In this document: piece by piece, positions 56,077-64,000 of the stretch
How the letters are laid out: the number at the start of each line of letters is the position of its first letter
How positions within the stretch are numbered: the stretch's first letter is position 1
Source: Polynucleobacter sp. MG-5-Ahmo-C2
GTDB lineage: Bacteria > Pseudomonadota > Gammaproteobacteria > Burkholderiales > Burkholderiaceae
NCBI RefSeq assembly: GCF_018687735.1
Contig: NZ_CP061304.1
Span: 1,302,001-1,366,000, forward strand
Length of the DNA stretch: 64,000 bases
Direction of reading: 5' to 3'
The notes under the pieces: model-generated
The model's input: the letters and a program-made list of their open reading frames with translations, nothing else
Database searches by the model: none
Told to the model about the DNA's origin: nothing
Program-made: the position numbers and the translations under genes

Positions 56077-57252
56077 CTATTTTGAAGCTAAACGCCAAAG
56101 TGAGGTGACCTCAGCTGAGCGGGCAGCATGAAGTGCATCGGTTTTATCAAACGCCTTTTGATGCTGAGGTTTAGTATCGAAACGAGCCATCACTTTTAAG
56201 CCGGCAGCATCAAACCAAGCAAGCAATTCTTCTCGAGTACGTAAACCCAAATGCTCAGCGAGATCCGAAAGAATGAGCCAGCCTTCACCGCCAGGTAATA
56301 AATGATCTTTTAAATTACTTAAAAAGCCTTTTAGCATCTGGCTCTCTGGATCATACACAGCATGCTCAAGTGAAGAACTCGGCCTTGCTGGCAACCAGGG
56401 TGGATTACAAACAATCAGCGCTGCTTTTTCTGTTGGGAATAGATTGGTTTTGAGGATTGTAATTCGGTCACTTAAGTTCAAGCGAGCAATGTTTTCTTTA
56501 GCACAAGCAATGGCGCGATCATCTTGGTCGGTTGCAATAATCTTAGTGATTTCTCGCATAGCCAATACAACCGAAAGCACCCCGGTACCCACGCCGATAT
56601 CAAAAGCAATCGAGCTTTTCTGAATAGCAGCAGGTAGTGGCGCCTTCAGAACCAATTCAATATATTCCCCGCGGATTGGAGAGAACACTCCATAGTGTGG
56701 ATGAATGCGAATCTCTTCATCATCTCTTGCAAGAATCGGGACGCCCTTCTTGCGCCACTCATGGGCGCTAATAACACCAAGCAGCTCCCGCAAAGAAATG
56801 GCATAAGGCTCTGTCTGCTCTCCATAAGCCTCAAGACAGGCGCTTGCAACATCCGGAGCGCGCCTTAATGAAATACTATGGTCTGCATTAATCGGGATCA
56901 GCACCATCCCTAAAATGCGTGCTCGCTGAGATTGCGCTAAGCGATGAAGATTGAAGGTGTCTAAAGGAGTCTTCGTTTTCTCTTTAGCAACTCTATCCAC
57001 TCTAGTGGACTTCTTGGAAGGCTTATCAACTCTCCTCACCAAGGCCTGCAGAAGCTGTCTAGCATTCTGAAAGTCACCCTTATAAAGCATGGCAGTACCT
57101 TCACAGGCCAAGCGGTAGGCAATGTCAGCCGTTAGTGTATCGTCCGCAATCTGAATTTTTTTATGGGGCGCAATGCCATTTTCTGAATGCCATCTTGCCG
57201 AATGGATTTGACCACCCTCATCCCACTGGATCATGTATTCAGCTTGATTCAA
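56077..57252 (-). CDS. class I SAM-dependent methyltransferase with N-terminal extension
   Basis: A 391-residue protein. The SAM motif FDIGVGTGVLSVVLA (217-231) and the NPPW tetrad (283-286) place it with HemK/RsmC-like enzymes that methylate glutamine or base amino groups. About 180 residues precede this domain, including a lysine-rich linker near 76-95. The extension does not match a domain that I know. The start directly abuts the stop of the carboxymuconolactone-decarboxylase-like gene, so they are co-translated. The substrate is unknown. Confidence 0.82.
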   Translation of the reverse strand: MNQAEYMIQWDEGGQIHSARWHSENGIAPHKKIQIADDTLTADIAYRLACEGTAMLYKGDFQNARQLLQALVRRVDKPSKKSTRVDRVAKEKTKTPLDTFNLHRLAQSQRARILGMVLIPINADHSISLRRAPDVASACLEAYGEQTEPYAISLRELLGVISAHEWRKKGVPILARDDEEIRIHPHYGVFSPIRGEYIELVLKAPLPAAIQKSSIAFDIGVGTGVLSVVLAMREITKIIATDQDDRAIACAKENIARLNLSDRITILKTNLFPTEKAALIVCNPPWLPARPSSSLEHAVYDPESQMLKGFLSNLKDHLLPGGEGWLILSDLAEHLGLRTREELLAWFDAAGLKVMARFDTKPQHQKAFDKTDALHAARSAEVTSLWRLASK

Positions 57253-57804
57253 TTAGGCTGGCGGATGATCTTCAGGGTTTACGTCCAAGGCAATCAAGAA
57301 ACGGGAGACCATGTTGTAAGCAGCTATGACTGTTACCAACTCTACAGTATCGGTGCTTCCCAATTCTTTTTGCAGGCGCTTCATCAACTCAGAGTCCACC
57401 TTGATATTGCGAGTCATCTGAAAGGTTAAATCAACAGCATCATTCTCTACTTGAGTAAAAAGATTTCTAGGAAATTCGGCCTGACCAATCAACCTAAGGC
57501 CCCGAACCTGCTCCTCAGTGCCACCAGCTTTCTGAAAAGGAGGGGCATGATGAAAGAACTCGTACTCTGCGCCATTCAATACTGCTACACCGCACATTGC
57601 CAGCTCACGGAGCTTTGGGTCTAAAGACAGATTGTTACGAATCTCACCAATAAAGTGATTCCAGCCCTCTGCGATCGGCACGCTATGCAAAAGCATCCGG
57701 TCTAGATTAATGAACTGGCCACCACGTCTTTTGCGGATGGCGGCAACTAACTCGGCTGGCTCTGCCAGATCCATTGGTTGATACGGAATTAAACGTTCGG
57801 ACAT
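57253..57804 (-). CDS. carboxymuconolactone decarboxylase family protein
   Basis: A 183-residue AhpD-like helical protein. LRELAMCGVAVLNGAEYEFFHHAPPFQKAG-type residues (shown from about 65; here split as LRELAMCGVAVLNGAEYEF and FHHAPPF) match the CMD family. The CxxC redox pair of AhpD is absent, so peroxidase activity is unlikely. A decarboxylase or lactone-handling role is more plausible but not certain. It lies nine bases downstream of a Bug receptor gene and abuts the methyltransferase gene, so all three may be one operon. Confidence 0.84.
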   Translation of the reverse strand: MSERLIPYQPMDLAEPAELVAAIRKRRGGQFINLDRMLLHSVPIAEGWNHFIGEIRNNLSLDPKLRELAMCGVAVLNGAEYEFFHHAPPFQKAGGTEEQVRGLRLIGQAEFPRNLFTQVENDAVDLTFQMTRNIKVDSELMKRLQKELGSTDTVELVTVIAAYNMVSRFLIALDVNPEDHPPA

Positions 57805-57813
57805 ATTTACTCT

Positions 57814-58815
57814 CTACTGACCAGTTTCTTTAATATTGTTCTCGATTACGAACTTGCCCCAGATACCAATTTGTTTGCCAATAAATTCACGGGCCGTCTC
57901 AGGGCTACCGCCAACGATTTCAATTCCTTGGGATTTAAATTTCTCGGCAACTGCAGAGGTTTTTAGCACTCTATTCAAAGCCTTATTCATAGCATCCACA
58001 AGCGCAGGCGAAGTTTTCCCTGGGGCGATCACCGCCCACCAAGCTGGTGCGCTAAAGCCTGGGAAGCCGCTTTCAGAAACTGTCGGTACATTAGGCAACG
58101 CTGCTGTTCTTTTAGCTGTCGTGATAACCAAAGGAATTACTCCGCCACTATCGATGTGGGGCTTAACTAAGAACTCTGAACCAACAGCCAATTGCACTTG
58201 ACCACCCAAGGCATCTTGCATCAGGGGGCCGCCACCGCGATAAGGAATGTGATTCCAATCAAAGCCCGCTTGCTTAGCAAGGCGAGCCATGGATAAGTGC
58301 CCCAGGCTTCCAATACCAATCGAGCCGTAACTAAATGGTTTGCCAGCCTTTGATTGTTCTGCTAATTGTTTAAAGCTGGTAATACCAGAGCTCTTGCTTG
58401 CCACCAAAATCATTGGTGAAGTACCTACCAAAATCACAGGCGCGATATCTTTAATCGTATCGTAGGGGAGTTTGTCTTTGAGACTAGGATTAACACCGTG
58501 CGTATCAAATACCACTGCAAAGGTATAACCATCTGCATCAGCCCTTGTTAATGCTGAGGTACCAATCACACCAGAAGCACCGCCGATATTTTCGACGATC
58601 ACGTTTTGCTTTAATTCGGATTGCAAGGCTGGCGCCAAAACACGGGCAACCTGATCCACTGAACCGCCAGGCGGAAATACCGCAATCAAGCGAATCGGTT
58701 TTTGCTTAGGCCACGTTCCCACACCAGCCGTTTGGGCAACTGCCAAGCTACCCGCCCCCAAACTGAATAGCACTAGAAATAGGGCTCTTTTGGCCATTTT
58801 GGCTAGATACAGCAT
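57814..58815 (-). CDS. Bug/TctC family periplasmic solute-binding protein
   Basis: A 333-residue periplasmic receptor with a signal peptide ending near AVAQ (residue 28). Conserved elements are RLIAVFPPGGSVDQVARVLA (42-61), NIGGASGVIGT, GYTFAVVFDTHGVNPSL and the NHIPYRGGGPLMQDALGGQ ligand loop. Bug proteins bind carboxylates and usually feed TctAB-type transporters, but no tctA or tctB is here. A strong AAGGAG site lies eight bases before the ATG. The ligand is unknown. Confidence 0.92.
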   Translation of the reverse strand: MLYLAKMAKRALFLVLFSLGAGSLAVAQTAGVGTWPKQKPIRLIAVFPPGGSVDQVARVLAPALQSELKQNVIVENIGGASGVIGTSALTRADADGYTFAVVFDTHGVNPSLKDKLPYDTIKDIAPVILVGTSPMILVASKSSGITSFKQLAEQSKAGKPFSYGSIGIGSLGHLSMARLAKQAGFDWNHIPYRGGGPLMQDALGGQVQLAVGSEFLVKPHIDSGGVIPLVITTAKRTAALPNVPTVSESGFPGFSAPAWWAVIAPGKTSPALVDAMNKALNRVLKTSAVAEKFKSQGIEIVGGSPETAREFIGKQIGIWGKFVIENNIKETGQ

Positions 58816-58903
58816 GGGTTGTCTCCTTAGAACAAGACCTCAAGATTACCACCCCCAGGATCTAATTGCTCGATAATGGCAGGGGAGCTTGAAGAGAGAG
58901 AAA

Positions 58904-59674
58904 ATGAAGTCGATTTTGAACATTGCCGCATATTTATTTGTCAGCCTTGATGGGCTGCCAGACTTACGCGCCAAAATGCTGAACGAATGCAATACCCGAG
59001 AACTAAAAGGCACCATTTTGCTCACTGGCGAGGGCATCAATATGTTCCTGGCTGGCAAAGAGACAGCATTGCGTGGCTTTCTGGATTGGTTGCGTGAAGA
59101 CTCTCGCTTTAAACCTCTCCAAGCAAAAGAAAGCTGGTCAGAAGAACAGCCTTTCAAGAAGATGTTGATCAAGCTAAAAAATGAAATCATTCGCATGAAC
59201 CACCCTGCTATTCGTCCCGAAGAAGGTCGTGCAAACTTCATTACACCCAAGAAGTTACAAGAGTGGCTGGATCGCGGTACCGATGATTTAGGTCGACCAG
59301 TGGTCATGGTCGATACCCGCAATGCTTTTGAAGTTGACTATGGCACCTTTGAGAATGCCCTGCACTTTAATATTGAAAAGTTCACAGAATTTCCACAGGC
59401 AATTACCGCACATAAAGACGCGCTTGCAGATAAAACTTTGGTGAGCTTTTGCACTGGCGGCATTCGCTGCGAAAAATCAGGCCTCTACATGCGCGAGATT
59501 GGTATGCAACATAGCTACCAATTAGAAGGTGGCATTCTCAAATATTTTGAGGAAGTTGGTTCCGCACACTACAAAGGCAGTTGCTTTGTGTTTGATGAAC
59601 GCGAAGCCCTTGAACCAAGCCTTGACTCCATTCCAATCGAGCACTCGATCAGAAAAAAGCTCAAGGCTGGTTGA
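58904..59674 (+). CDS. trhO: tRNA uridine(34) hydroxylase (rhodanese family)
   Basis: A 256-residue protein from the ATG at 58904; a TTG 15 bases upstream is less likely. The N-terminal YceA-type domain includes LKGTILLTGEGINMFLAG and FKKMLIKLKNEIIRM. The rhodanese domain follows (VVMVDTRNAFEVDYGTF) with active-site Cys in SFCTGGIRCEKSG. TrhO introduces the 5-hydroxy group of ho5U34 in tRNA. It is slightly shorter than E. coli TrhO at the C-terminus. Confidence 0.92.
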   Translation: MKSILNIAAYLFVSLDGLPDLRAKMLNECNTRELKGTILLTGEGINMFLAGKETALRGFLDWLREDSRFKPLQAKESWSEEQPFKKMLIKLKNEIIRMNHPAIRPEEGRANFITPKKLQEWLDRGTDDLGRPVVMVDTRNAFEVDYGTFENALHFNIEKFTEFPQAITAHKDALADKTLVSFCTGGIRCEKSGLYMREIGMQHSYQLEGGILKYFEEVGSAHYKGSCFVFDEREALEPSLDSIPIEHSIRKKLKAG

Positions 59675-59683
59675 TAGCTTCAA

Positions 59684-59986
59684 CTAAGCAGACTTCGCAA
59701 CCAAAGTCATATGCTCAACATGGGGCGGCTTTACGAAGAAGGGTCCAACAATGGCACGCCAGTCTGCGAAGGCTGCAGAACCCCGAAAATCGACCGTATG
59801 GTTCTCTAGGGTGTCCCAGTAAATCAACAATAGATAGCGAGCCGGCGTCTCCAAGCTATGGTTAACCTTGTAACCCTGAAACCCTTTCGCCTTGGAAATG
59901 ACGGTCTCAACCCCCCGCACAATAGCCTCCTCGAAGTCTTTCTGCTTAGATGGGTCAATTTCTAGATCGCAATGCTCCAAAATCAT
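59684..59986 (-). CDS. antibiotic biosynthesis monooxygenase-fold protein
   Basis: A 100-residue ferredoxin-like (ABM/YgiN) fold protein. LEHCDLEIDPSKQKDFEEA at the start, AKGFQGYKVNHSLETPARYLLLIYWD in the middle and the terminal FFVKPPHVEHMTLV fit the family. Members include quinol monooxygenases and heme-degrading enzymes, but many have no known activity. It is convergent with trhO (gap of nine bases) and divergent from the Bug receptor gene. Confidence 0.83.
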   Translation of the reverse strand: MILEHCDLEIDPSKQKDFEEAIVRGVETVISKAKGFQGYKVNHSLETPARYLLLIYWDTLENHTVDFRGSAAFADWRAIVGPFFVKPPHVEHMTLVAKSA

Positions 59987-60077
59987 AAGGTCTCCTGAGT
60001 CAAAATAGATTGGTCATCAATAGTAAACTTACTACATTAGATTGTATTGATACATCACAATAAACCGGACTTGAGAC

Positions 60078-61079
60078 ATGTCTACAGCTATTAATCGGCC
60101 AATGCCGATTTTTTTATCCAGCCTTATCGCCACTTTTGGTTTAGCGATTAGTATCAGCGCCCATGCGCAAAATACCACTTCGGTATACCCCGTCAAGCCG
60201 ATCAAGTTGATTGCACCTGTCGCAGCTGGTGGTGGATTAGACAATATTGCTAGAGCAGTTGCAGAGAAGCTGTCGCGCTCACTTAGCCAAACAGTCGTAG
60301 TAGAAAATATGGGCGGTGGCGGTGGAACCATTGCATCCCAAGCTATCGCTAAAGCGCCAGCCGATGGTTATACCCTAATGATTGCTTATGTAGGCACTCA
60401 TGGCACTAATCCTGCGGTTCGCAAACTTCCTTACGACGCCATCAAAGACTTCACACCGATTGGCATGATCGGCGCAACACCAAATGTCTTGATTATTAAT
60501 CCAGAATTACCCATTAAGAACTTTAAAGAGTTTGTGGAGTATGCAAAGAAGAATCCTGCAAAATTGAGTTATGGTTCCGCAGGTCCTGGAACCCTGACCC
60601 ATCTTGGCATGGAGCAATTGAAATTAGCTGCTGGAATTTTTATGGTGCATGTGCCATACCGTGGTGTAGGTCCTGCATATACTGATTTATTAGCTGGTCA
60701 GACTCAAGCCATGCTCCCCACTCTATTTGCAGCCTTACCATATATCAATACTAATCGGGTCCGCGGACTAGCGATTACGGGCGCCAAACGAAGTTCTGCA
60801 GCACCGACTATTCCGACATTTAAAGAGTTAGGCTATAGCGGTTTTGATGGTCAGCAATGGTACGGCTTAGTTGGCCCTGCCAACCTACCACCAGCAATCG
60901 TGAGCAAATTAAATGCAGAGCTTAATCAAGTGCTTGCCTTGCCTGACTTCTCAGAAAAAATGACGAGCGAGGCAATGACACTAATGCCAATGACTCCAAC
61001 TCAATTTACCAGCTACATTAAAGACGATATCGCGCGCTGGGCCAAAGTTGCCAAAGATCGCCATATTGAAATTGACTAA
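60078..61079 (+). CDS. Bug/TctC family periplasmic solute-binding protein
   Basis: A 333-residue periplasmic receptor with a signal peptide ending in SAHA (about residue 30). KPIKLIAPVAAGGGLDNIAR, ENMGGGGGTIASQAIAKAPA, YVGTHGTNPAVRKLPYD and VPYRGVGPAYTDLLAGQ are the Bug signatures. It shares length and layout with the Bug protein at 57814-58815 but is clearly a different paralogue. It is first in a plus-strand group with MmgE/PrpD and a D-2-hydroxyacid dehydrogenase, so its ligand may be a hydroxy- or tricarboxylate that these enzymes degrade. Confidence 0.93.
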   Translation: MSTAINRPMPIFLSSLIATFGLAISISAHAQNTTSVYPVKPIKLIAPVAAGGGLDNIARAVAEKLSRSLSQTVVVENMGGGGGTIASQAIAKAPADGYTLMIAYVGTHGTNPAVRKLPYDAIKDFTPIGMIGATPNVLIINPELPIKNFKEFVEYAKKNPAKLSYGSAGPGTLTHLGMEQLKLAAGIFMVHVPYRGVGPAYTDLLAGQTQAMLPTLFAALPYINTNRVRGLAITGAKRSSAAPTIPTFKELGYSGFDGQQWYGLVGPANLPPAIVSKLNAELNQVLALPDFSEKMTSEAMTLMPMTPTQFTSYIKDDIARWAKVAKDRHIEID

Positions 61080-61131
61080 TTCCATCCAGACGCAATTAAT
61101 CTAACCGCTTTTACTATTTACAGGAAATCCT

Positions 61132-62505
61132 ATGTCTCACGCTATTGCTGCTGCAGCTGATCTGAATGCGCCACCCGTTACTCAAATTCTGGCGGATTTT
61201 GTAACATCTCATCCCAGTCATGGATGGACGCCTGAAGTGGATCATGAAGCACACCGCACTTTCTTAAACTGGCTAGGCTGTGCAATTGGTGCTGCCAACC
61301 ATGAGAGCGTGGAATCTTCATTAGCAGCCATTCGAGAATTTCAACCCGCACCGCAAGCCAGCATTCTGGGGCGTAAGGACAAGGTTGACATGGGTGGTGC
61401 CGCGCTGATTAACGGCATCAGCTCACACACTTTCGACTTTGATGACACTCACCTCAAGACCGTAATTCATCCTGCAGGCCCAGTAGCATCTGCAATCCTA
61501 GCCTTAGGCGAACACACCCATGCTAATGGGCGCCAAATAATTGACTCACTCATATTGGGTATTGATGTTGCGTGCCGCGTTGGTAATGCCATGTATCCAG
61601 ATCACTATCACCGTGGTTGGCACATTACAGGCTCTACTGGTATGTTGGGTTCTGCAGCAGCATGCTCACGTCTCATAGGGTTGGATGTTCAAAAAACAAC
61701 TATGGCGCTTGGTATCGCAGCATCTCAACCCGTTGGTATGCGCGAACAATTCGGCACTATGACTAAGCCATTTCATCCGGGTGGTGCTGCACGTGCAGGC
61801 CAACTCTCTGCACTCTTAGCCAAGCATGGCTTTACCGCAAGCCCAAAAGCACTTGAGGCAGGTCGCGGTTATATGCAAACCGTCTCCACCAAATGTGACT
61901 GGTCAGAAATCGATCGCGCCCTAGGTAAATCATTTGAGATTTCTTTAAATACATACAAACCTTTTGCTTGCGGCATTGTGATTCATCCCGCAATTGATGC
62001 CTGCGCTCAATTACGTGCACAAGGCGTCAAGGCTGAAGATGTAGAGCGTATTGAATTACGTGCCCACCCCCTCGTATTAGAGTTGACGGGCAAGAAAACA
62101 CCTAAGGATGGTCTCGAAGGTAAGTTCAGTGTCTATCATGGTTGTGCTGTTGGTTTGATCTTTGGTCAAGCCGGTGAAGGCGAGTACGCTGACGAAATTG
62201 TGAATCGCCCTGATGTTGTAGCCTTGCGTGCTAAGGTCAACGCAACCACAGATACATCGATCAGCGAGGCCTCCGTTGATGTCAAAGCATTCCTGAAGAA
62301 TGGTAAAGAAGTGCACATCTTCGTAAAGAATGCGATTGGCTCAGTCGAAAACCCAATGACAGATGCTCATTTAGAGCAAAAGTTCACCAGCCTTACCGAA
62401 CCGGTAATTGGTGCAGAAAAAACTCGTCAGCTTATTGCTGCGCTCTGGAACTTAGGTCAAGCATCTGACCTCAAACAAATTCTGAGCCTTTGCACTCCAG
62501 ACTAA
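61132..62505 (+). CDS. MmgE/PrpD family protein
   Basis: A 457-residue member of the family of 2-methylcitrate dehydratase PrpD, iminodisuccinate epimerase and cis-aconitate decarboxylase. FLNWLGCAIGAANHES, the GGAALINGISSHTFDFDDTH active-site region (about 86-105), and GTMTKPFHPGGAARAGQLSA are diagnostic. The absence of prpB and prpC argues against a methylcitrate cycle. AGGAAAT precedes the ATG. The neighbouring Bug receptor and hydroxyacid dehydrogenase suggest catabolism of an imported carboxylate. Confidence 0.92.
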   Translation: MSHAIAAAADLNAPPVTQILADFVTSHPSHGWTPEVDHEAHRTFLNWLGCAIGAANHESVESSLAAIREFQPAPQASILGRKDKVDMGGAALINGISSHTFDFDDTHLKTVIHPAGPVASAILALGEHTHANGRQIIDSLILGIDVACRVGNAMYPDHYHRGWHITGSTGMLGSAAACSRLIGLDVQKTTMALGIAASQPVGMREQFGTMTKPFHPGGAARAGQLSALLAKHGFTASPKALEAGRGYMQTVSTKCDWSEIDRALGKSFEISLNTYKPFACGIVIHPAIDACAQLRAQGVKAEDVERIELRAHPLVLELTGKKTPKDGLEGKFSVYHGCAVGLIFGQAGEGEYADEIVNRPDVVALRAKVNATTDTSISEASVDVKAFLKNGKEVHIFVKNAIGSVENPMTDAHLEQKFTSLTEPVIGAEKTRQLIAALWNLGQASDLKQILSLCTPD

Positions 62506-62526
62506 TTTAGTAGAAAGTATTTATCT

Positions 62527-63501
62527 ATGGCTTCATTACCAAACATCGTCATTCTTGGAGATTACGAACGTGCGCTGCGTCGTTTTTCTAACTGGGATAA
62601 GTTAGAAAAGCATGCAAAGTTAACGATTCATCACGATCCTTTGCGCGATGAGGCTTTGTATGAAGCCGTTAAAGATGCCGATGCTATTGCTATCGTGCGC
62701 GATCGCTCGCCTTTTAATGAAGCAATGATTGCGCGCTTACCCAAGCTCAAATTTTTGATGTTTACTGGTGAGCGCAATGGCACGCTTGAAGCAGCAGCCC
62801 TGGTACAGCGCAATATTCCGATGGCTTGCACCCCGGGTGGCCCCTCTAAAGAAACCACTGCAGAACTCACTTGGGCCCTGATTTTAGGCGCCTCAAAACG
62901 CCTCATTGAACAAAATACACTGATCGCCTCTGGCGGTTGGCGGGATCAACTCTCAGTTCTTCCAATGCTCTCTGGTGAGCGATTGGGTGTGATGGGTCTG
63001 GGCGCCATTGGTAGTCGCGTGGCTCGTGTGGGTGCAGCGTTTGGCATGGAAGTAGTTACCTGGAGTCCACGAATGACGCCGGAACGCGCTGCTACCGAGA
63101 ATGCAAAATCCGTTAGCCTCGAAGAGTTGCTTAAAACCTCTAAAGTCGTCACTATGCACCTGGTTGCAGGCCCAGGAACCAAAGGATTAATCAGCGCAGA
63201 TCAATTAGCCCTTATGCGTCCTGATGCTATTTTGGTTAACACCTCACGCTCAGCTCTCATCAATATGACGGACTTACAAAAGGCCTTAGGCGCAGGAAGG
63301 CCAGGACAAGCAGCCGTCGATGTATTTGATGTCGAACCACTGCCTGAGAAAGATGTCTTGCGCAATATGCCGAACTTATTGGTCACCCCGCACCTTGGTT
63401 TCATTGCCGAACCAATTTTTTCCGCCTTCTCTAAAGGTATTACAGAGACTTTAGAAGCATGGCTAGAGCAAAAGCCAGTACCACACCCGTTTCAGCCTTA
63501 G
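62527..63501 (+). CDS. D-2-hydroxyacid dehydrogenase
   Basis: A 324-residue NAD(P)-dependent dehydrogenase. The Rossmann motif GVMGLGAIGSRVARVGAAFG (about 156-175), catalytic Arg in NTSRSALIN, Glu in DVFDVEPLP and His in VTPHLGFI form the full active site. It could reduce a 2-keto acid or oxidise a D-2-hydroxy acid. It lies 21 bases after the MmgE/PrpD gene and 15 bases before the transporter gene, in one operon. Confidence 0.92.
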   Translation: MASLPNIVILGDYERALRRFSNWDKLEKHAKLTIHHDPLRDEALYEAVKDADAIAIVRDRSPFNEAMIARLPKLKFLMFTGERNGTLEAAALVQRNIPMACTPGGPSKETTAELTWALILGASKRLIEQNTLIASGGWRDQLSVLPMLSGERLGVMGLGAIGSRVARVGAAFGMEVVTWSPRMTPERAATENAKSVSLEELLKTSKVVTMHLVAGPGTKGLISADQLALMRPDAILVNTSRSALINMTDLQKALGAGRPGQAAVDVFDVEPLPEKDVLRNMPNLLVTPHLGFIAEPIFSAFSKGITETLEAWLEQKPVPHPFQP

Positions 63502-63516
63502 TAAATCTCGGTAATT

Positions 63517-64000
63517 TTGAAAACACTTACTCCAAGGCAACTCTTCATTGGGTTTAGCAAGATTGGTATATCTGGCTTTGGAGGCGTTCTTCCTTGGGCA
63601 CGTCGTACGATTGTCGAGCAGGAAAAGTGGCTTAGCGCAGAAGAATTTAATGCCATGCTCGGTGTCTCTCAAATTGTTCCAGGACCAAATATCGTTAATC
63701 TTGCGGTTTGTGTAGGTAGCCGCTTCGCCGGAGTGGCCGGAGCATTCTCATCGGTGCTGGGTCTCATGTTATGCCCGAGTGCAATCGTAATATTGCTAGG
63801 CATGCTGTATGAACACTACAGCTATTTACCAGCCGTGCAAGGGATGTTGCGCGGAATCTCAGCTGTCGGCGTTGGCTTAATTGCTGGCACGGGATTGAAG
63901 ATGATGCGCAATGAATTTAGTTTTCCGCCGATGCTATTGGTGGTGGCGATTACCGTAGTTGCAGCCGGTTACTTTCAACTGAATTTGGGATGGGTGGTAT
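63517..64000 (+). CDS. chromate transporter family (ChrA-like) protein, 5' part (cut by window edge)
   Basis: About 161 codons are present and the frame stays open to the window end. LFIGFSKIGISGFGGVLPWA (8-27), SQIVPGPNIVNLAVCVGSR and GAFSSVLGLMLCPS match the first half of the CHR domain. The start is taken as TTG 63517 because the frame has a stop at 63502-63504 and no ATG nearby. Many CHR proteins have no chromate link, and its place behind carboxylate catabolic genes makes another anion possible. Short CHR proteins often occur as pairs; the continuation is not visible. Confidence 0.85.
   Translation, partial: MKTLTPRQLFIGFSKIGISGFGGVLPWARRTIVEQEKWLSAEEFNAMLGVSQIVPGPNIVNLAVCVGSRFAGVAGAFSSVLGLMLCPSAIVILLGMLYEHYSYLPAVQGMLRGISAVGVGLIAGTGLKMMRNEFSFPPMLLVVAITVVAAGYFQLNLGWVV

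Noticed and set aside
57253..57804. AhpD-type alkylhydroperoxidase
   Set aside because: The CxxC redox motif is missing in the conserved region, so only the wider CMD family is claimed.
61132..62505. A methylcitrate cycle locus
   Set aside because: MmgE/PrpD is present, but prpB, prpC and acnD are absent from the surroundings, so the broader family label is kept.
1..64000. CRISPR arrays, insertion sequences, prophage or tRNA-linked islands
   Set aside because: No regularly spaced repeats, transposase or integrase coding sequence or phage genes were seen, and no tRNA other than the tRNA-like part of tmRNA was recognised.

Overview
The window looks like chromosomal DNA of a free-living betaproteobacterium of the order Burkholderiales. 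A small-genome freshwater lineage such as Polynucleobacter is the best guess. This rests on the syntenic core blocks, on a tmRNA whose tag reads ANDERFALAA, on several Bug/TctC-type solute receptors, and on dense packing with many 1-4 bp gene overlaps and a moderate GC content. The genus is inferred, not proven. I see no rRNA, tRNA, CRISPR array, insertion sequence or prophage.

Layout. 1-2.3 kb is a small accessory patch: the start of a photolyase-like gene coupled to a TIGR03643-type gene, a lone HNH protein, and an AT-rich gene for a GT-C-like membrane protein. 2.3-10.9 kb holds metabolic and transport genes (nitroreductase, succinate-semialdehyde dehydrogenase, CitE-like lyase, dicarboxylate symporter, esterase, TSUP exporter) and small unknown genes. 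10.9-16.7 kb holds pmbA, mog, orn, an M48 protease, rsgA and a CobD-like gene. 16.7-19.7 kb is the rpsP-rimM-trmD-rplS block with a CoA Nudix hydrolase behind it. 21-27 kb is an acyl-CoA oxidation cluster: deacetylase, acyl-CoA synthetase, etfB, etfA, acyl-CoA dehydrogenase. 27-30 kb holds mltB, cysM and comEA.

30-34.4 kb is the most unusual part: an operon-like trio of an exported TPR-CHAT protein with an intact His/Cys pair, a small exported Ig-like protein, and a zinc-ribbon membrane protein. 34.5-50.3 kb is a long minus-strand core run in transcription order: gyrA, serC, pheA, hisC, tyrA, aroA, cmk, rpsA, ihfB, lapB, ugd, hldA, hldD. It links aromatic amino acid synthesis, translation, and envelope or LPS precursor supply.

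50.4-53 kb carries ompA, ubiG, gph and ssrA on the plus strand. 53-56 kb is an iron or heme uptake locus (TonB-like protein, HemP, TonB-dependent receptor). 56-58.8 kb holds a methyltransferase, a carboxymuconolactone-decarboxylase-like gene and a Bug receptor. 58.9-64 kb holds trhO, a monooxygenase-fold protein and a catabolic-looking operon (Bug receptor, MmgE/PrpD, D-2-hydroxyacid dehydrogenase, truncated ChrA-type transporter).

No gene-free stretch exceeds 300 bases. The longer gaps (about 150-230 bases at 2185-2336, 4593-4771, 6865-6987, 19702-19921 and 50302-50460) contain no RNA gene or repeat that I can recognise. All family assignments come from reading the translations; no database search was run.
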